The notes: generated by a model not told the origin, from the letters alone. A stretch of DNA of 64,000 bases from Acanthornis magna (GCA_036785705.1 JAWUZG010000015.1:3177001-3241000); one strand, 5' to 3'; positions 41,055-55,400 are shown, counted from the first letter of the stretch. Numbers and translations: made by a program.

Positions 41055-41770
41055 CATCCCGGGTGCGGTGGCTCCGGGCCGGGTCCATCCCGTCCCCCCG
41101 GTGCGGATGCGGTGGCTCCGGGCCGGGTCCATCCTATCCCCCGGGAGTGGATGCGGTGGCTCCGGGCCGGGTCCATCCCCATCCCGGGTGTGGATGCGGT
41201 GGCTCCGGGCCGGGCTCATCCCCATCCCGGGTGTGGATGCGGTGGCTCCGGGCCGGGCTCATCCCCATCCCGGGTGTGGATGCGGTGGCTCCGGGCCGGG
41301 CTCATCCCCATCCCGGGTGTGGGTGCGGTGGCTCCGGGCCGGGCTCATCCCCATCCCGGGTGTGGATGCGGTGGCTCCGGGCCGGGCTCATCCCCATCCC
41401 GGGTGTGGATGCGGTGGCTCCGGGCCGGGTCCCTCCCGTCCCCCAGGTGCGGTGGCTCCGGGCCGGGTCCATCCCCATCCCGGGTGCGGGTGCGGTGGCT
41501 CCGGGCCGGGCTCATCCCCATCCCGGGTGTGGATGCGGTGGCTCCGGGCCGGGTCCATCCCCATCCCGGGTGAGGGTGCGGTGGCTCCGGGCCGGGTCCA
41601 TCCCCATCCCGGGTGTGGATGCCGTGGCTCCGGGCCGGGTCCCTCCCGTCCCCCAGGTGCGGTGGCTCCGGGCCGGGTCCATCCCCATCCCGTGTGCGGG
41701 TGCGGTGGCTCCGGGCCGGGCTCATCCCCATCCCGGGTGTGGATGCCGTGGCTCCGGGCCGGGAGCGCCG
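41055..41770. repeat. 43-bp GC-rich minisatellite, about 16 copies
   Basis: Unit of 43 bp beginning GTGGCTCCGGGCCGGG and continuing with YCATCCCCATCCCGGGTG and TGGATGCG. Starts are spaced 43 bp apart (for example 41156, 41199, 41242, 41285), with some 44-bp and shortened units. Since 43 is not a multiple of three, each frame becomes another from one unit to the next, and the absence of stops opens all three plus-strand frames. The 546-, 284- and 153-codon open frames here are artefacts of this. It lies about 1.2 kb beyond the SLC32A1 poly(A) signal. Confidence 0.95.
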
Positions 41771-42420
41771 TCGGGCGAGGGCGCTGCTCCGCCGTGGCGG
41801 CTCCGGGCGAGCTGCGGGCGGGGAGCAGACGGGACGAGGGGGGGTCGGATCGGGCTGTCGATGCCTGCGGCGGGGCGGCAATCGGGGGTCACCTGCATCG
41901 GGGGGCAGCAGGGGTGATGGGGATGAAAATAATGAGCGTGGGGATGAGATTGAGAATGGGGATAGGACACCGCTGGATATCCCCAGGAAAGGGCGCCGGC
42001 ACGGAGGGAAATGTTGCTAATCCGGGGGTCAGGCGCCCCACCAGGATGCACCCCACACGCACCCAACCCCGGCGCCACACCACCCTGCCCCCACACGGAC
42101 TAGACCCCGCAGCCCGCTGTTCCTCCCTTTCGGAGGCTGCCCGGAAAGCCGCCCGAAATGCGTTTTTCTCCGGGCAGGAACATCCCCCGCTCCCGCCCGC
42201 AGCCCCTTTCCCAGCTTGTGCCAGCACCCCCCTCCCGCCCCCGGTACCGCATTGCGGAGCTGCCCGCTAGCACCGGACCGGACGGGGCAGATGGGGGAAC
42301 ATCCCAGCCCCTACCGGGGCTCGACGTGTTTTGGGGGCAATAATAGCATCCCCACGGGGGTCTCAGCGGTGCCTGTGCTGCGGGAGCGCTGCCTCTGGGT
42401 CCCCCTATCCTCATCCTCGC
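41771..42420. promoter_or_regulatory. Orphan CpG-rich block
   Basis: Non-repetitive, CpG-dense sequence continues to the right of the minisatellite. No coding exon with family resemblance begins here. It might be a promoter of a non-coding transcript or simply GC-rich flank. Confidence 0.3.
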
Positions 42421-42998
42421 TGTGTAGCGGCAGCGGGTACACAATTAGTTGTTGTGGCTTCTCAAATGGTGTAAATCGAGGGCTTTTCGGTCACAGGAGC
42501 GGTGTGTGGGGCTGGCTTCCCCCGCGGTGGTGGCTTTGCCTGCAGCGGGGATCAGCCCGACGCTCCGCACCCGTGGGCAGGGTTTGGTGAGTTTGGATCA
42601 AGCCAGGGGTACACCCAGCCCTTTATTTCGTTTGTTTCTCCCCCTTCTTTTGTGAGGGTTTTTTTTTTCCCCCGTCCTTCACAAGAACAAAAACCTCGGG
42701 GTGCATCTGCAAACTCCATCCATCCTTGGAGCCTGAGCGCTACGGGGTAAAACAAAACTGTGAGGGGGTGTGAAAGCACCCCCTCCAGCCCCACCTGTAA
42801 GATGACCTCTTCCCAAAAAATGTGTCCTACGTCTTGCAAACAGCTTAATGCCACCTTCAATGGCAAGCTGGCGCTGCCTCCCCTTAGCCCGAGGATGTGT
42901 TGTAGCCCCGATGTGGGGAGCATGAACCTCCCTCTGCCCCTGCCCTGCTCCTCTGAGCCCCTCACGAACCAGACCAGCCTCATCATCTATGTTTTCTC

Positions 42999-43004
42999 TT
43001 TATT
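42999..43004 (-). terminator. SLC32A1: SLC32A1 poly(A) signal
   Basis: AATAAA on the minus strand, giving a 3' UTR of about 1 kb from the stop codon at 43966. The 3' UTR (about 42980-43965) is AT-rich and includes an (ATT)n run at 43198-43216. Confidence 0.6.
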
Positions 43005-43965
43005 GTTCGATATATTTATGTACCACATTATATGTTAAAGATAGATTTTTTTTTCTGATATACATTTTTCATCTTATTTACCACAATGACACCACACGTA
43101 CATTGGAAACAGCTCCACGGATCTGGTAGATTGCACAGAATGAATTGTGTCGTAGTTTTGTTCCTGTAATCCTGAACGACATAAAATCCAACCATATATT
43201 ATTATTATTATTATTAATTTTTTTTAGCTTTTCATAATTTAGAAATAACGATTGTTAAAACGAAACGAAACATAAATCACCGAGAAGTGGACTCCAGGGC
43301 TGCGATTTCAACCAGAGGCAACACATTTGTAATCGATGGGAAGCGCCGTTCCTCGGTGTGGATTCAGATGGAAGAATCAAGCAGTCCTGACATCTGTGTG
43401 ACTACGGTGTAAACATTGCAGGTAAGTGGCATCACCGGTCGTCAGCCGCTGCAAGGGCTTGTTGGGCTGGTCATACAATCTGGGTCTCATCTACATCCAT
43501 CTCTCAAAGGGTTAAAACAAAGGTCCCTGCTCCCGGCGCCCACGGAGGGTTTGCTTCTGTCTGTGACCCAACGCCATGGGCTCGGCACCTGTGTTTCAGC
43601 TCCTGAAACACTGAATTGCATATCTGGAAGGAGTGTTGAAAACTGCGACTGTTTCCCAACAGGCCGTTTGTGGGGGGCCAAGCTTCAGGCAACGAGTGAG
43701 GAGATAGGGGTGGGGCACCAGATAATTTCCTTCCAAAAAATCTAAATAACAAAAAAATAGATTTAAATCTGAGCTTATTTAAAAAGACATCAGGGCGAGC
43801 ACTTTCATCTCTTTTTATTATCCTTAATTTGCAGATTCTATGACATAGAATTTGTTGGATGCACATAACGAAAATAATGACTCTTTCCATCAAAGGGATG
43901 CAGAATTATTTGGCTATGTGGATGTTCGATGTGTTTCTTTTCCTGCACCTGACTCTGGCCCCTCC

Positions 43966-46367
<2,402 letters not shown>

Positions 46368-47939
46368 GGCGGCGGCTGTGGTGACTCCGCTGCTCACGGA
46401 GCCTCGGGGATGCAGAAACCCGACGGGGCGGGCGGGCGGCGGGGCTGTGGACGGGACTGGATCGCCCGGCGAGGGGCGGCTGCGGGGAGCTGCTCCGAGC
46501 CGCTACCTCCGCGTCCCGGCGCAGTGCGGGCGGCTCCCGGCCGGGATGCCCAGGGGCATGACACCGCTGCGGGGGGAGCGGGCCCGCACGCCCCGCCGCC
46601 CGCTCCGCGCTGCTCCGCTCCGCGCCGCTCCGCCGAGCCCCGCGGCGGGATCGGGGGGCGAGTCGGGCGGGCTGGGGGCTGTCAGCAGCCGGCCGATGTC
46701 ACCAGACGGGCAGCGCGAGCCCCTGGCAGAGCGCGCCGCGTCTCCATCGCAGTGCGCCCACCTCGCGGAGAGAAGAGGAGAGGGGAGAGAATTGCTGCAT
46801 TTCTGGGGGAGGTACCAGCCTCCCCGGCCAAGCCCAGCCCCCCGCACTCCCCCCCCGCCCCACCCACGCCCGCTGGGCCCCGCTAGCAGCGCCGCAGCCC
46901 GGGACCCCCCACTCCCCCCGCCCGGCTCCGCAGCCCCTGCGCTGCCCGCCCTGCCCCTCACCTGCCCCGCACCCGCCCGCGGGCCCCCGGCCGCCAGCCC
47001 CCTCCCCACGGAGAAACAAAAGAGCCCCACTGACGAGGTGGACAGGCGGCTTTCGCCCGGTTCTTAACGGGATTTTCCTCCTCGCGCCCTCTTCTTTTTC
47101 TTTCCTCTGCCCCCCGAAACGCGCGGCCCCTTCGGAGGCGGGGGGCGGCCTGGGCCCTGCCCGGGGGACACAGGGGTGCCTGGCCACCCGCTCATAGATT
47201 GTCAGATCTCTGTAACGATTCCTGGCATCCACGAGCTCCCAAACCGGCGGAACAAGGGGTCCCGCTCCCGCTTGGGGCCCGCAGCCGGGTGGCACCGCAC
47301 CGGAACCTCCCCGGTACCGCCCGGCCGCGGGGGGCAGCGGAGCCCGGGGGGATGACCCATGCCGAACTCTCGGTCCCCACCAGCTAAAACCGACATTCTC
47401 CTTTCTTTAAACAGAATACCCATAATTTCGTTTTGCTTCCAAGCGCTTATATTCGTTTGTAAGTTAAAAGCCTTACGATTTTTAATTTATTTTCAATTTT
47501 TCTGAGGTGAGCGGCCAACACAGCCAACAACGGCAACGGGAATTCCCGGTCCTGTGCTGTGGCACAGACAGTGGAGAGTGGCAGGGGGAGCGATGGCATT
47601 CGGGGGCGGTGTGTGGGAAAGCACGTCCCCTCTGCGCCGGCAGAGCCTTTGAATAGTTGTTTAAAAAAAAAAAGTATTATATATATATGTTCTTTGAAAG
47701 GTAGGGGGAGGGAGGAATTTTTGTTTCCTTTGCTATTTTGGAAGGCAAAAGAAGAACATTATTTTACTGCAGATGGGAGGAAAAAATACTACTAAATTAT
47801 TTTCTATTACCCTTGTTGAGGGAGCACTCAGGCTGCGGTTGCAGGTGGGATGCGGTACCGAGCAGAGACGGGGAAAAAAACCCCGATTCCTCGGGAAAAA
47901 ACCCCTTAAATAACCTCCTCTAATACCGTGGGTTTTTTG

Positions 47940-47985
47940 GTTTTTTTCTTTTTCCTTTTTTTTTTTTTTTCTTTTTTTTTCCCAG
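47940..47985. repeat. Poly-T/pyrimidine tract
   Basis: A run of T with scattered C and G (TTTTTTTTTTTTTTTT core around 47958-47971) upstream of SLC32A1. Confidence 0.8.
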
Positions 47986-48729
47986 CCAGATTTTCAATAA
48001 GAAATTGGGTGCAAAGAGGATGAAGGGCATAAAAACCCAGAAACGAACTAAAATATCCCCGGTGAGGGCTGTATCCCTAAGGGTCTCTCGGCCCCAGCTC
48101 CCGGCTCAGGGCTGGGGGGAGCCACTGCTACAGCCGGCCCCCCAAAAATAGGGATTTTTAATGGCAGCGGAGGAGGGGGGTGACTGAGCGTGGCGCATCC
48201 TTGGGTTTGCGTGGGAATTATTACATGTCAGTGCACAAATAGGTCGAGAAAGCCGAGCGGAGCACGGCTTCGCCCCGGGTTTAGCAGCGTCTTGACGAGC
48301 TGGGATTGAACGGGCGAAAATGAAGAGCTCGGGCCGTCACCGCTGCCCTCGGCTGCCGCAGCCGCCGTTCCGCCTCTTCACAGCCCGGGAAAATGACTGC
48401 TGCGACGGACACCTTGAGGGATTAATCCAACCATTTCTTTTTCTTTTTATTAACATTATTTTTTAATTTATCCTAAGACGAATTCGTTATGAAAGAAGAC
48501 GTGAAGGAGCTCTGTTTCTGGAAGCTGCAGGGGGCATCAGGGAAGAAGGAACGAAAATGCATCCAAACCTCTGTCTGGTGCGTGATTATTTCCTCGAATA
48601 GCCCTGACACATCCCCGCCCCTGCCCCGGCACCCCCAAATGTCGGCTGGGAGATCCAAGAGGGTCCCACTGGGCATCACCCCCTCGGTGCCAGGGAGTGG
48701 GGTGGGCTCCGCTGGGAGCCACCCAGCTG

Positions 48730-48772
48730 TCCTTTAAGGTCCCTTCCAACCCAAGCCTTTCTGTGTTCACGC
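48730..48772 (+). mobile_element. Short CR1 LINE 3' terminus
   Basis: TTTAAGGTCCCTTCCAACCC followed by AAGCCTTTCTGTG matches the sense 3' end of CR1. Nothing upstream is clearly part of the element. Confidence 0.6.
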
Positions 48773-48879
48773 CAAGGGTGAAAACCGTGTTTTGGATCTT
48801 CGTTGAGCATCCAGAATATCATGGATGTGTCGGGCTCGGGAGATTCCTCTTAGAGGGAAAAAAACCGAACAGAAAACCT

Positions 48880-49165
48880 AACTAAAATAGTAATATTTTT
48901 AAAAAACCCAAAACCGACAAACAGAAACAGAATAAAAAAACAAAACCGACAGAAAACCAAACCGAATCAAAAAAAACCCAAAAAAACCCCAAACCCAAAC
49001 AAGCAAACAAAAAAGCAAAAACAAAAACAAAAACAAAAAAAAAAAAAAAATCCCCTACAAAGCCAAAAAACAAAACCAAACAAAACTCCCCTCCAAACAA
49101 AACCAACCAAAAACTCCAACCAAGAAAGAAAAAAAAAAAAAAAAAGAAAAAGAAAAAAAGACGCC
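48880..49165. repeat. A-rich low-complexity tract (A/C then A/G)
   Basis: Almost thymine-free plus strand of AAAAC, AAACC and AAAAG motifs, including an A run near 49036-49050 and another near 49132-49145. A 376-codon minus-strand open frame (48882-50012) crosses this tract as poly-Phe/Leu and is not credited. Confidence 0.9.
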
Positions 49166-49179
49166 ACAGGAGACAATGT

Positions 49180-50330
49180 CCCCGTGCAGGGGCTGCCTTT
49201 CGAGGGCCATGGGACCCTCCATCCCCGCGGCGGGCTCGGGCCGTTCCTCCGGCCGGGGATGCCCTGCGGTCGGGAGGTCTCTTTTCCCGCTGCTGTAGGG
49301 GCTGTGCCCCCTCCTTGCCCGGGGACCCCTCACCCTGAGAGCCCGCAGGGCGCCGGGGGCTGCCGAGCCTCGCGGACCCCGAGGTGAGCAGGAAACTGGA
49401 GAGGTGTGGGGGATGCGCGGGGGATGCCGAGGATGCTGAGGATGCTGAAAATGCTGAGGAGGGCAGGGTCTGGGGGCTCTGAGGACTGCAGGAGCTGGGG
49501 GTGCCGCTGAGCCCCCCCGGTTTTAAGGCCGGGAGCTGAGCCCCCAGCCGCCTCCCCTGTCCCCCCCGGCGGGCGCACCTCGAAACCGCCCCCGCCACCC
49601 CCTGCCCGCCTGGGAACACCCACCCGGGGTCCCTCTGCCCCCGGGACGCCGGCTCGCTCCCGCCCCGTTTCCAGGAAAGAGAGAAAAAGATTTTCTGCAG
49701 CAGCGGCTGGGAAAAAAAATACTTTCCCCCCACACCTCCCCCCGAACTTCTACCGGCGGCTGAAATCGGGGAGAAAGCACGCGAATAGAAGCGGGGGCGG
49801 GGGGGAAGGGCTACGGGACGCAGAAAGAGGGAGAGAGGAAAGCCCGGAGAGGTGGAGAGGAGGGTGGGGGCATTTACCTCTGCTTGTCCCCCCATCGCTG
49901 CCCGCCGGGAGGGCTGGAGGGGCGGACGGACGGACGGACGGACGGATGGATGGATGGATGGATAGATGGATGGAGGCAGCCGCGTCACTCCGAGGCTCTC
50001 CCTAACTCCCAATTAACCCAAGCAGGATAACGGTGCCAAACCTTATCCAAAGGTTAGCGGCTCTCAGGGGGGCGTTTGAGCTGCAAATCGTTTCAGCCGG
50101 AGCTGAAAGGCGAGAGCGAGCCCGCGAACGAGCCGCAGCCTCCCCTCTGCCGGCGCTGACGCCGGGGGGCTCTGGCACTCTCTGCTTTCTCTGCAGCCGC
50201 TCCCCGGGGCGGGTTGAGGGTCTCCTGTCCCCCCCGAGCAGCCGTAGGGGTGTGCAGCCCTGCTCCTGCGGGGAGCAGCTCCTCCAGAGCCCGCTGTGCT
50301 GCCCAGGCACATCCGAGCCAGAGGAGCGGC
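49180..50330. promoter_or_regulatory. Second CpG-rich block upstream of SLC32A1
   Basis: CpG-dense sequence lies 3-4 kb upstream of the SLC32A1 start, separated from the proximal promoter by AT-rich and low-complexity DNA. It may be an alternative promoter or a CpG-rich regulatory domain of this neural gene. No coding exon is recognised. Confidence 0.35.
49923..49974. repeat. (CGGA)n(TGGA)n compound tetranucleotide array
   Basis: About five CGGA units are followed directly by about seven TGGA units with one TAGA interruption. The two halves differ by one C-to-T change at a CpG. Confidence 0.95.
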
Positions 50331-51472
50331 TCTGCCTTATCTCTGCAGGCAGGCTTGTGAGGGCTGTGGCTGGGTCTTCTGATTAATAAACTGAGGGAAA
50401 GGAGCTACTCGTGCTCAAAAATCATTTCAAGCAAGCAAGGAAGGCCAGTCCTGGGTGGGCTGCCTTTTTAGAGCCCTCAGCGCCAGTCCCCTCCAGGCTG
50501 CTGGGTGGCACAGAGCAGTTGCACGAAGGTGCAGTTTTTTGGGAGCAGGATGGGCATCGCTCCTAGTTCACTGCTCAGCCCGGCTTCCAATCCCCAAGGA
50601 TTTGATTCTCAAGGGCTTTGGGGGGGCTGTGAACTGCTACAAACACACTACACTGCAAAGTGTGACCATATAAAAAAGAGGGGGTGCAAATCATGAATGT
50701 TCACCTTCATCCTCCCCTGCAGCACTCAGGAAAAGCCTGGGTGTCCAAACGCAGGTGTGCAACCCCCTGACTCCAGCTCAGACTCCTGGCCTATGCCACG
50801 ATATTTCCCCACACCCCTCCAACCTGCTGCAGGGCACCTCCAGCACAGCTGGCAGCTGCAGAGACAGGAAGGCTGAGGGGAACCTTCTGCCCATCCAGCC
50901 GAGATTTCCTGGTCACATCTGTCCAAGGAGCAAACCTCACACAGCTCAGCCCAGGCACTCGCTCTCGGAGCAGCAGCCACCCCTCTGGACAGGTACTCAT
51001 ACACCTGGAGAGGTGATCCCAGGAGATGGAAGTCGCTCCCCTTCCTCCAGCTCTTGCCAAAAGCAGCTCCTGTGTTTCTGGCCAGGCCGATGCCACCCCT
51101 GCAGCATCAGCACTGCACATGCACGAGTGGCTGCTCAGCAGTGCCCTTCATCCCAGCCCGGCCTCCTCCTCATCGCCCGCGCCGGCACCGCGCCGGGCAG
51201 CCCTGACAGCATAATAAAGAGTTGCACGATATACTATAAAAAGGCAATTAGATAAACTGCTGGATTGGGACCAGCTCCCGTGACCTAGTTAATAGCTCTG
51301 GGAATTTTGGGATGGTAAGGAAGGAAAAGGCATTGCTGCCAGGATGTGGTGCACTCTGAGTGGGTTTTGGAGGGGAGGGTGCACTGGGGGATGCAGCACA
51401 GGGTGCTGGAGTGCCCCAAGCCTTGGGCTCTCCCTCCTGCCCGTGTTGAGAGCTCAGCAGCAGCTCTGAGGG
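50331..51472. other. Gene-free stretch
   Basis: No recognised coding sequence, RNA gene or repeat. Open frames here lack splice context and family resemblance. Confidence 0.4.
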
Positions 51473-51537
51473 CACAAAGTGAAAACCTGGATGTAGAATC
51501 ACACAAAGTGAAAACCTGGATGTAGAATCACACAAAC
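51473..51537. repeat. 29-bp perfect direct duplication
   Basis: The segment 51473-51501 is repeated exactly at 51502-51530 and followed by a third partial copy (CACAAA). The unit starts CACAAAGTGAAAACCTGG. Confidence 0.95.
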
Positions 51538-51689
51538 TGCTGCTGGGTTTGTGCTCTGGCTCTTGGGGCTGAATCCTCAGTGTGGTGTTCACGACAAAGA
51601 CAGCTGTAGCCAGGCTGGCAGATACCCTGCAGTTAAATAACCATGACAGAGGAAAATCCCAAGGCAAAGTCTCCAGGAGAAAGCCCGCA

Positions 51690-52480
51690 GTGGATGTCCC
51701 CTCTTTATTTAATTTTTTTTACTGAACACAAAATGGCTGCCTAAATTATAGACACATATAACAAACCACTTATAAGGGGTTGGGAATATAATCATTTTAG
51801 ATTAATGTGTATTATGATAAGAATATTTTACTGGAAAATATGTAAAAAATAAAAAACAAGGTTTCTTGATTTAATCTCATTATTTGCAAAATAAACCACT
51901 TCTGATCTTTGGTTTGGGAGACAGTTTGCGATTTCCATGTCCCAGAAGGAAAGAGCCCCGATAAAATATGATCACCTATAAACTAGAAATTAATTTACAA
52001 TTTGACCACAACACATTCCCACATTCCCTATTCCCTCTTCCAATAGGTTGGAATTAAATTTAACTCATTGTTTGTCTTTATGCTTGACATCAAAATTAAG
52101 TGGTAGCCACTGGGTACTTGTGATGCCAAATTCCCAGCTCACTACACAAGTAGTATTGCTCCCATGAGCTTTAACAGCATTTTCATTGACTTAATATATA
52201 AAGCTTCATCACTGTCAAATTAAATATTCATATGTGTACATGTTCTTGTATTTCACAGGAAATGACTATGGACTAGGAAAGGAAGGTGAACACTTCATAG
52301 GTGCCAAGATTTTTAATATCAGCTTTCAAATAAAAGGTTGCAATTGTAGAGTCTGTAACAAATGGTGACTGGTCTGTACAGGGAATTTCTCCCTGTGGTC
52401 AGATGATACCCCAGTACTGGAGAGTTTTTATATAATCTGTATTTTTTCTTATTCTTTTTATGCTGTTTTTTCTTAACTGT
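51690..52480. other. AT-rich non-coding block
   Basis: About 800 bp of AT-rich sequence with many TAAT and TTATTTGC-type motifs sits between GC-richer flanks. No ORF is present. It might be a conserved non-coding element or an old AT-rich insertion; sequence alone cannot decide. Confidence 0.3.
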
Positions 52481-55400
52481 GTTTAATCTGTGCGTGCTGT
52501 GGGAAGGGCCTCTCAGCCAGCTTGCCTTTGGGGTGTTTCTTGTCAGGAGGGCTCAATCTCAGCCTGCTCCATCCCCCATCTGGCCATTTTCCTTCTCCTT
52601 TCTGTGTCCGTTCCTGATAAAAGCAGGTCAGCAGCACACAGTTACTCACATCTCCTGCAAGCTTCTTCCAACTCTATCCAAAAGCCAGGATGAGCACTTC
52701 GGGAAAGCCCAGACCCTGCTTTGTGATATTTCTGACAGCTCAGCCAAGGCTAACAAGGCAAGACAGCAGCCATAGATTTTTGTATTTTTCTTTAACAGGA
52801 CCTCTTTTGGTGTTTTGGAAGGACAGAAACCAGGTTGACTTAAGCCAGGGACTGGAGCTACTGGCAAAAATTGCAGTTGGGTCTCTGAACCCCGACTCCC
52901 ACACCAATTTGTGGAGCCTCACACGTGGAGGGTGCTGTTTCCAGCAGCAGGATTTGGATGTGCAGCCTCTGAGTGCAGATATCATCAATTAGTCTGGGGT
53001 CTTTTTTCTAGAGACTGAAAATAAACTCTGTGTAAAGGATACACTCAAAACCTGAGCCCAGACAAACACCCTGCGAAGCTGCTGCTGTGTCCTAAGGAAA
53101 GCCAGAGGGCAAAGTGAGGTATGTCAGTGCTTGATCCAAAGGGAAAGAGAGCTCAGCACCCTTCCCGTGCTGCTGGAGAGGATGAGACAGAAAACCTCAG
53201 CTAGTGCTGCTGCCTGTGAGTGCCCTGCATGTCCCCTGCCAGCTGAGGGGACACTGTGCTTGTGGGCCAGGACTGGATGCTGCACTCGCCTTGGCTGCCT
53301 CTGCTCTGCAGTGCGGGCAGAGTCCTTCTTTTCACCAAGAAAGCCAAAAAAAAAAAAAAAAAAAAAAAGAGAGAGAGAGAGAAAACCTCTTTTCGCAGGA
53401 AGACTCCACACACGTCATTCCCTTTCAATTCCCTTTCACCCCGCAATGCCAGTGTGAGCAATGCAGTGCTGGGAGAACTCTGCAGCGCAGGGAGTGTGAA
53501 CACCCAGCACGGGGCAGAACCAGCCCTCCTGGCTCTGCACTCACAGGTGCAAGGAAATCCAGCTCCCTGTGTCCCACAAAAGCAACAGAGAACCTTATTT
53601 CTCACACAGCTCAGAGAGATCAGCTCATCACAGTGTCTGAATTTGCTGTTGCAGGGGTGCCCACAATAACCCTCGATACCTCACACTGCAGGAGCTCCTC
53701 TGTCTGACTCCAGTCATGGGGACAGCACTCGGTAATTTACAGCCTAAATGCAGCATTTCTGTCGAGTTTCTCAGATACTCTGACCTGAAAAGCTTTCCTG
53801 TCACCACTTCAGATTAGGAGAGCTGGGACAGGGTGATATTTATTGTCCTCATGCGCAAGCAAGCAGCGAGTTCATTGTCCAGGGGGACCAGGGGAGTCCA
53901 GCCAGCCCTGGGGGATTCAGCATCAACCCCACAGGCAGAAGACCAGAGCAGGCTCTTCTTCTTTCATCTACAATGAGGTACAGAAGGAGAGCAGGTACTA
54001 GGGCAGGACTGAAATTATCCCGTGCCAGGAGACAATAAGGAGGGAACAGAGCACGAGCTGGAAGTCACAGCTGCAGCAGAGGATGTGTTTTTGGTGACGC
54101 AGCAGCACAGTGCACAGCTGTGCAGCTCACACTGACACACAGTAAATACTCCAGAAAAATAGGAATTTCACCTGTTAGCACTGCAGCAAACCTCCTGGGG
54201 GGATTTTGGTGACTTCCTGGTGGAGTGCTCTGCTCCATGAGAGGCAGAAATGGGCTCAGGACCAGGCAAGGTGCAGGCAGGGTGCTTCTCACCCAGGCTC
54301 TGCCCTGCAGCTGCCAGGAGCCCGAGGGCCTCTGCTTCAAGGGTGTTTCAGGGGCAGATTCTGTGCCTCTCCATGAATTTAGCTTAACCCTTGGGATTAA
54401 GAGAGGAGGGCAAATGAGATTAAAAAAATATTTACAAATGAGTACTTTCTGGTCACTAAAGCTGCTTTTCTGCCCGCTGCCTCCATCCCTGCAGTGAGCA
54501 GAGGGCAGCAGCACAGGGAGGCTGCCCGAGGCTCAGAGATGCTCGTGGTGCCAGCACCACCCCTCACTGAGCACTCCAGGAGCCCAGCCCAGCCTGGTGG
54601 GGACACAGTGCAGGGTATGGAGGGGGTTTTGCCCTCCCCTGCTGCTCCTTTTCCAGCAGGAAGGCAACTCAAACCCTGGGGAGCTTTGCTGTGCTGGTTT
54701 GCTGTTCCCCCACAACACTTTAGGGACAGTTCCTAGAAAAGGGGACAAGCTGGTTCGTTCAGTGCACGGCTGCATCCCATGAAAGAGCCCATGAGTGCCC
54801 CAGCTGGGCTCACTCTTTGTGCCTCGGGAGCTCCCAAACCCACTCAGGACCACCAGGACTTCAGGCGCCTCTGCAGTTTTGTGTGGGGATCCAAGGATCT
54901 TCAGCAAATACAGTAACCAATATTTTAGCACATTTCCATCTTTCTATCAATTTGTACCTTGTTTTAGGCCTCTGTAAATGCTTGACAGAGTATTTATTTC
55001 ACAGGGGAGTATTAAGCAGCCTTTAAACTGAAGCTCTGAACTTTGCAGCCTATAATCTCAAAGTATTACTATTAAAAACACAGTTCTCATAATAAACCTT
55101 TCGGCATCACAACACTATGTGCTTTTAATAGAACAGTACTTCTTAAGCAATTTAGTTAATTTGATTTATGACAAAAAGAAATTTGGAGAGTACAAAACCT
55201 CAGGAAGAGAACAGCAGGGAAGGCAGCTCTGTGATTACCTCCCCCTGCACACACGTAAACTGCAGATGGGGTAAATTAATGATGAGACCTAAAGTTACTA
55301 ATTCACGTTAGAAATCTGAGTGAAAGACTGCAAGGCTGGGAAAGGAGAGGGCTGTGCTGTCCAAGAGCAGGACTGTGATTCAGGAGCTCTCTTCCACTCC

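Noticed and set aside
40630..42270. Plus-strand 546-codon ORF
   Set aside because: Most of it is the 43-bp minisatellite, which keeps all plus-strand frames open. The remainder is CpG-rich flank with no recognised domain.
48882..50012. Minus-strand 376-codon ORF
   Set aside because: It contains a poly-Phe/Leu stretch from the A-rich tract and a Pro/Ser stretch from the CGGA/TGGA array, with only GC-rich filler between them.
53204..53707. Plus-strand 167-codon ORF with a poly-Lys/Arg-Glu stretch
   Set aside because: It reads through the A(23)(GA)n simple repeat, and there is no resemblance to a known protein on either side.
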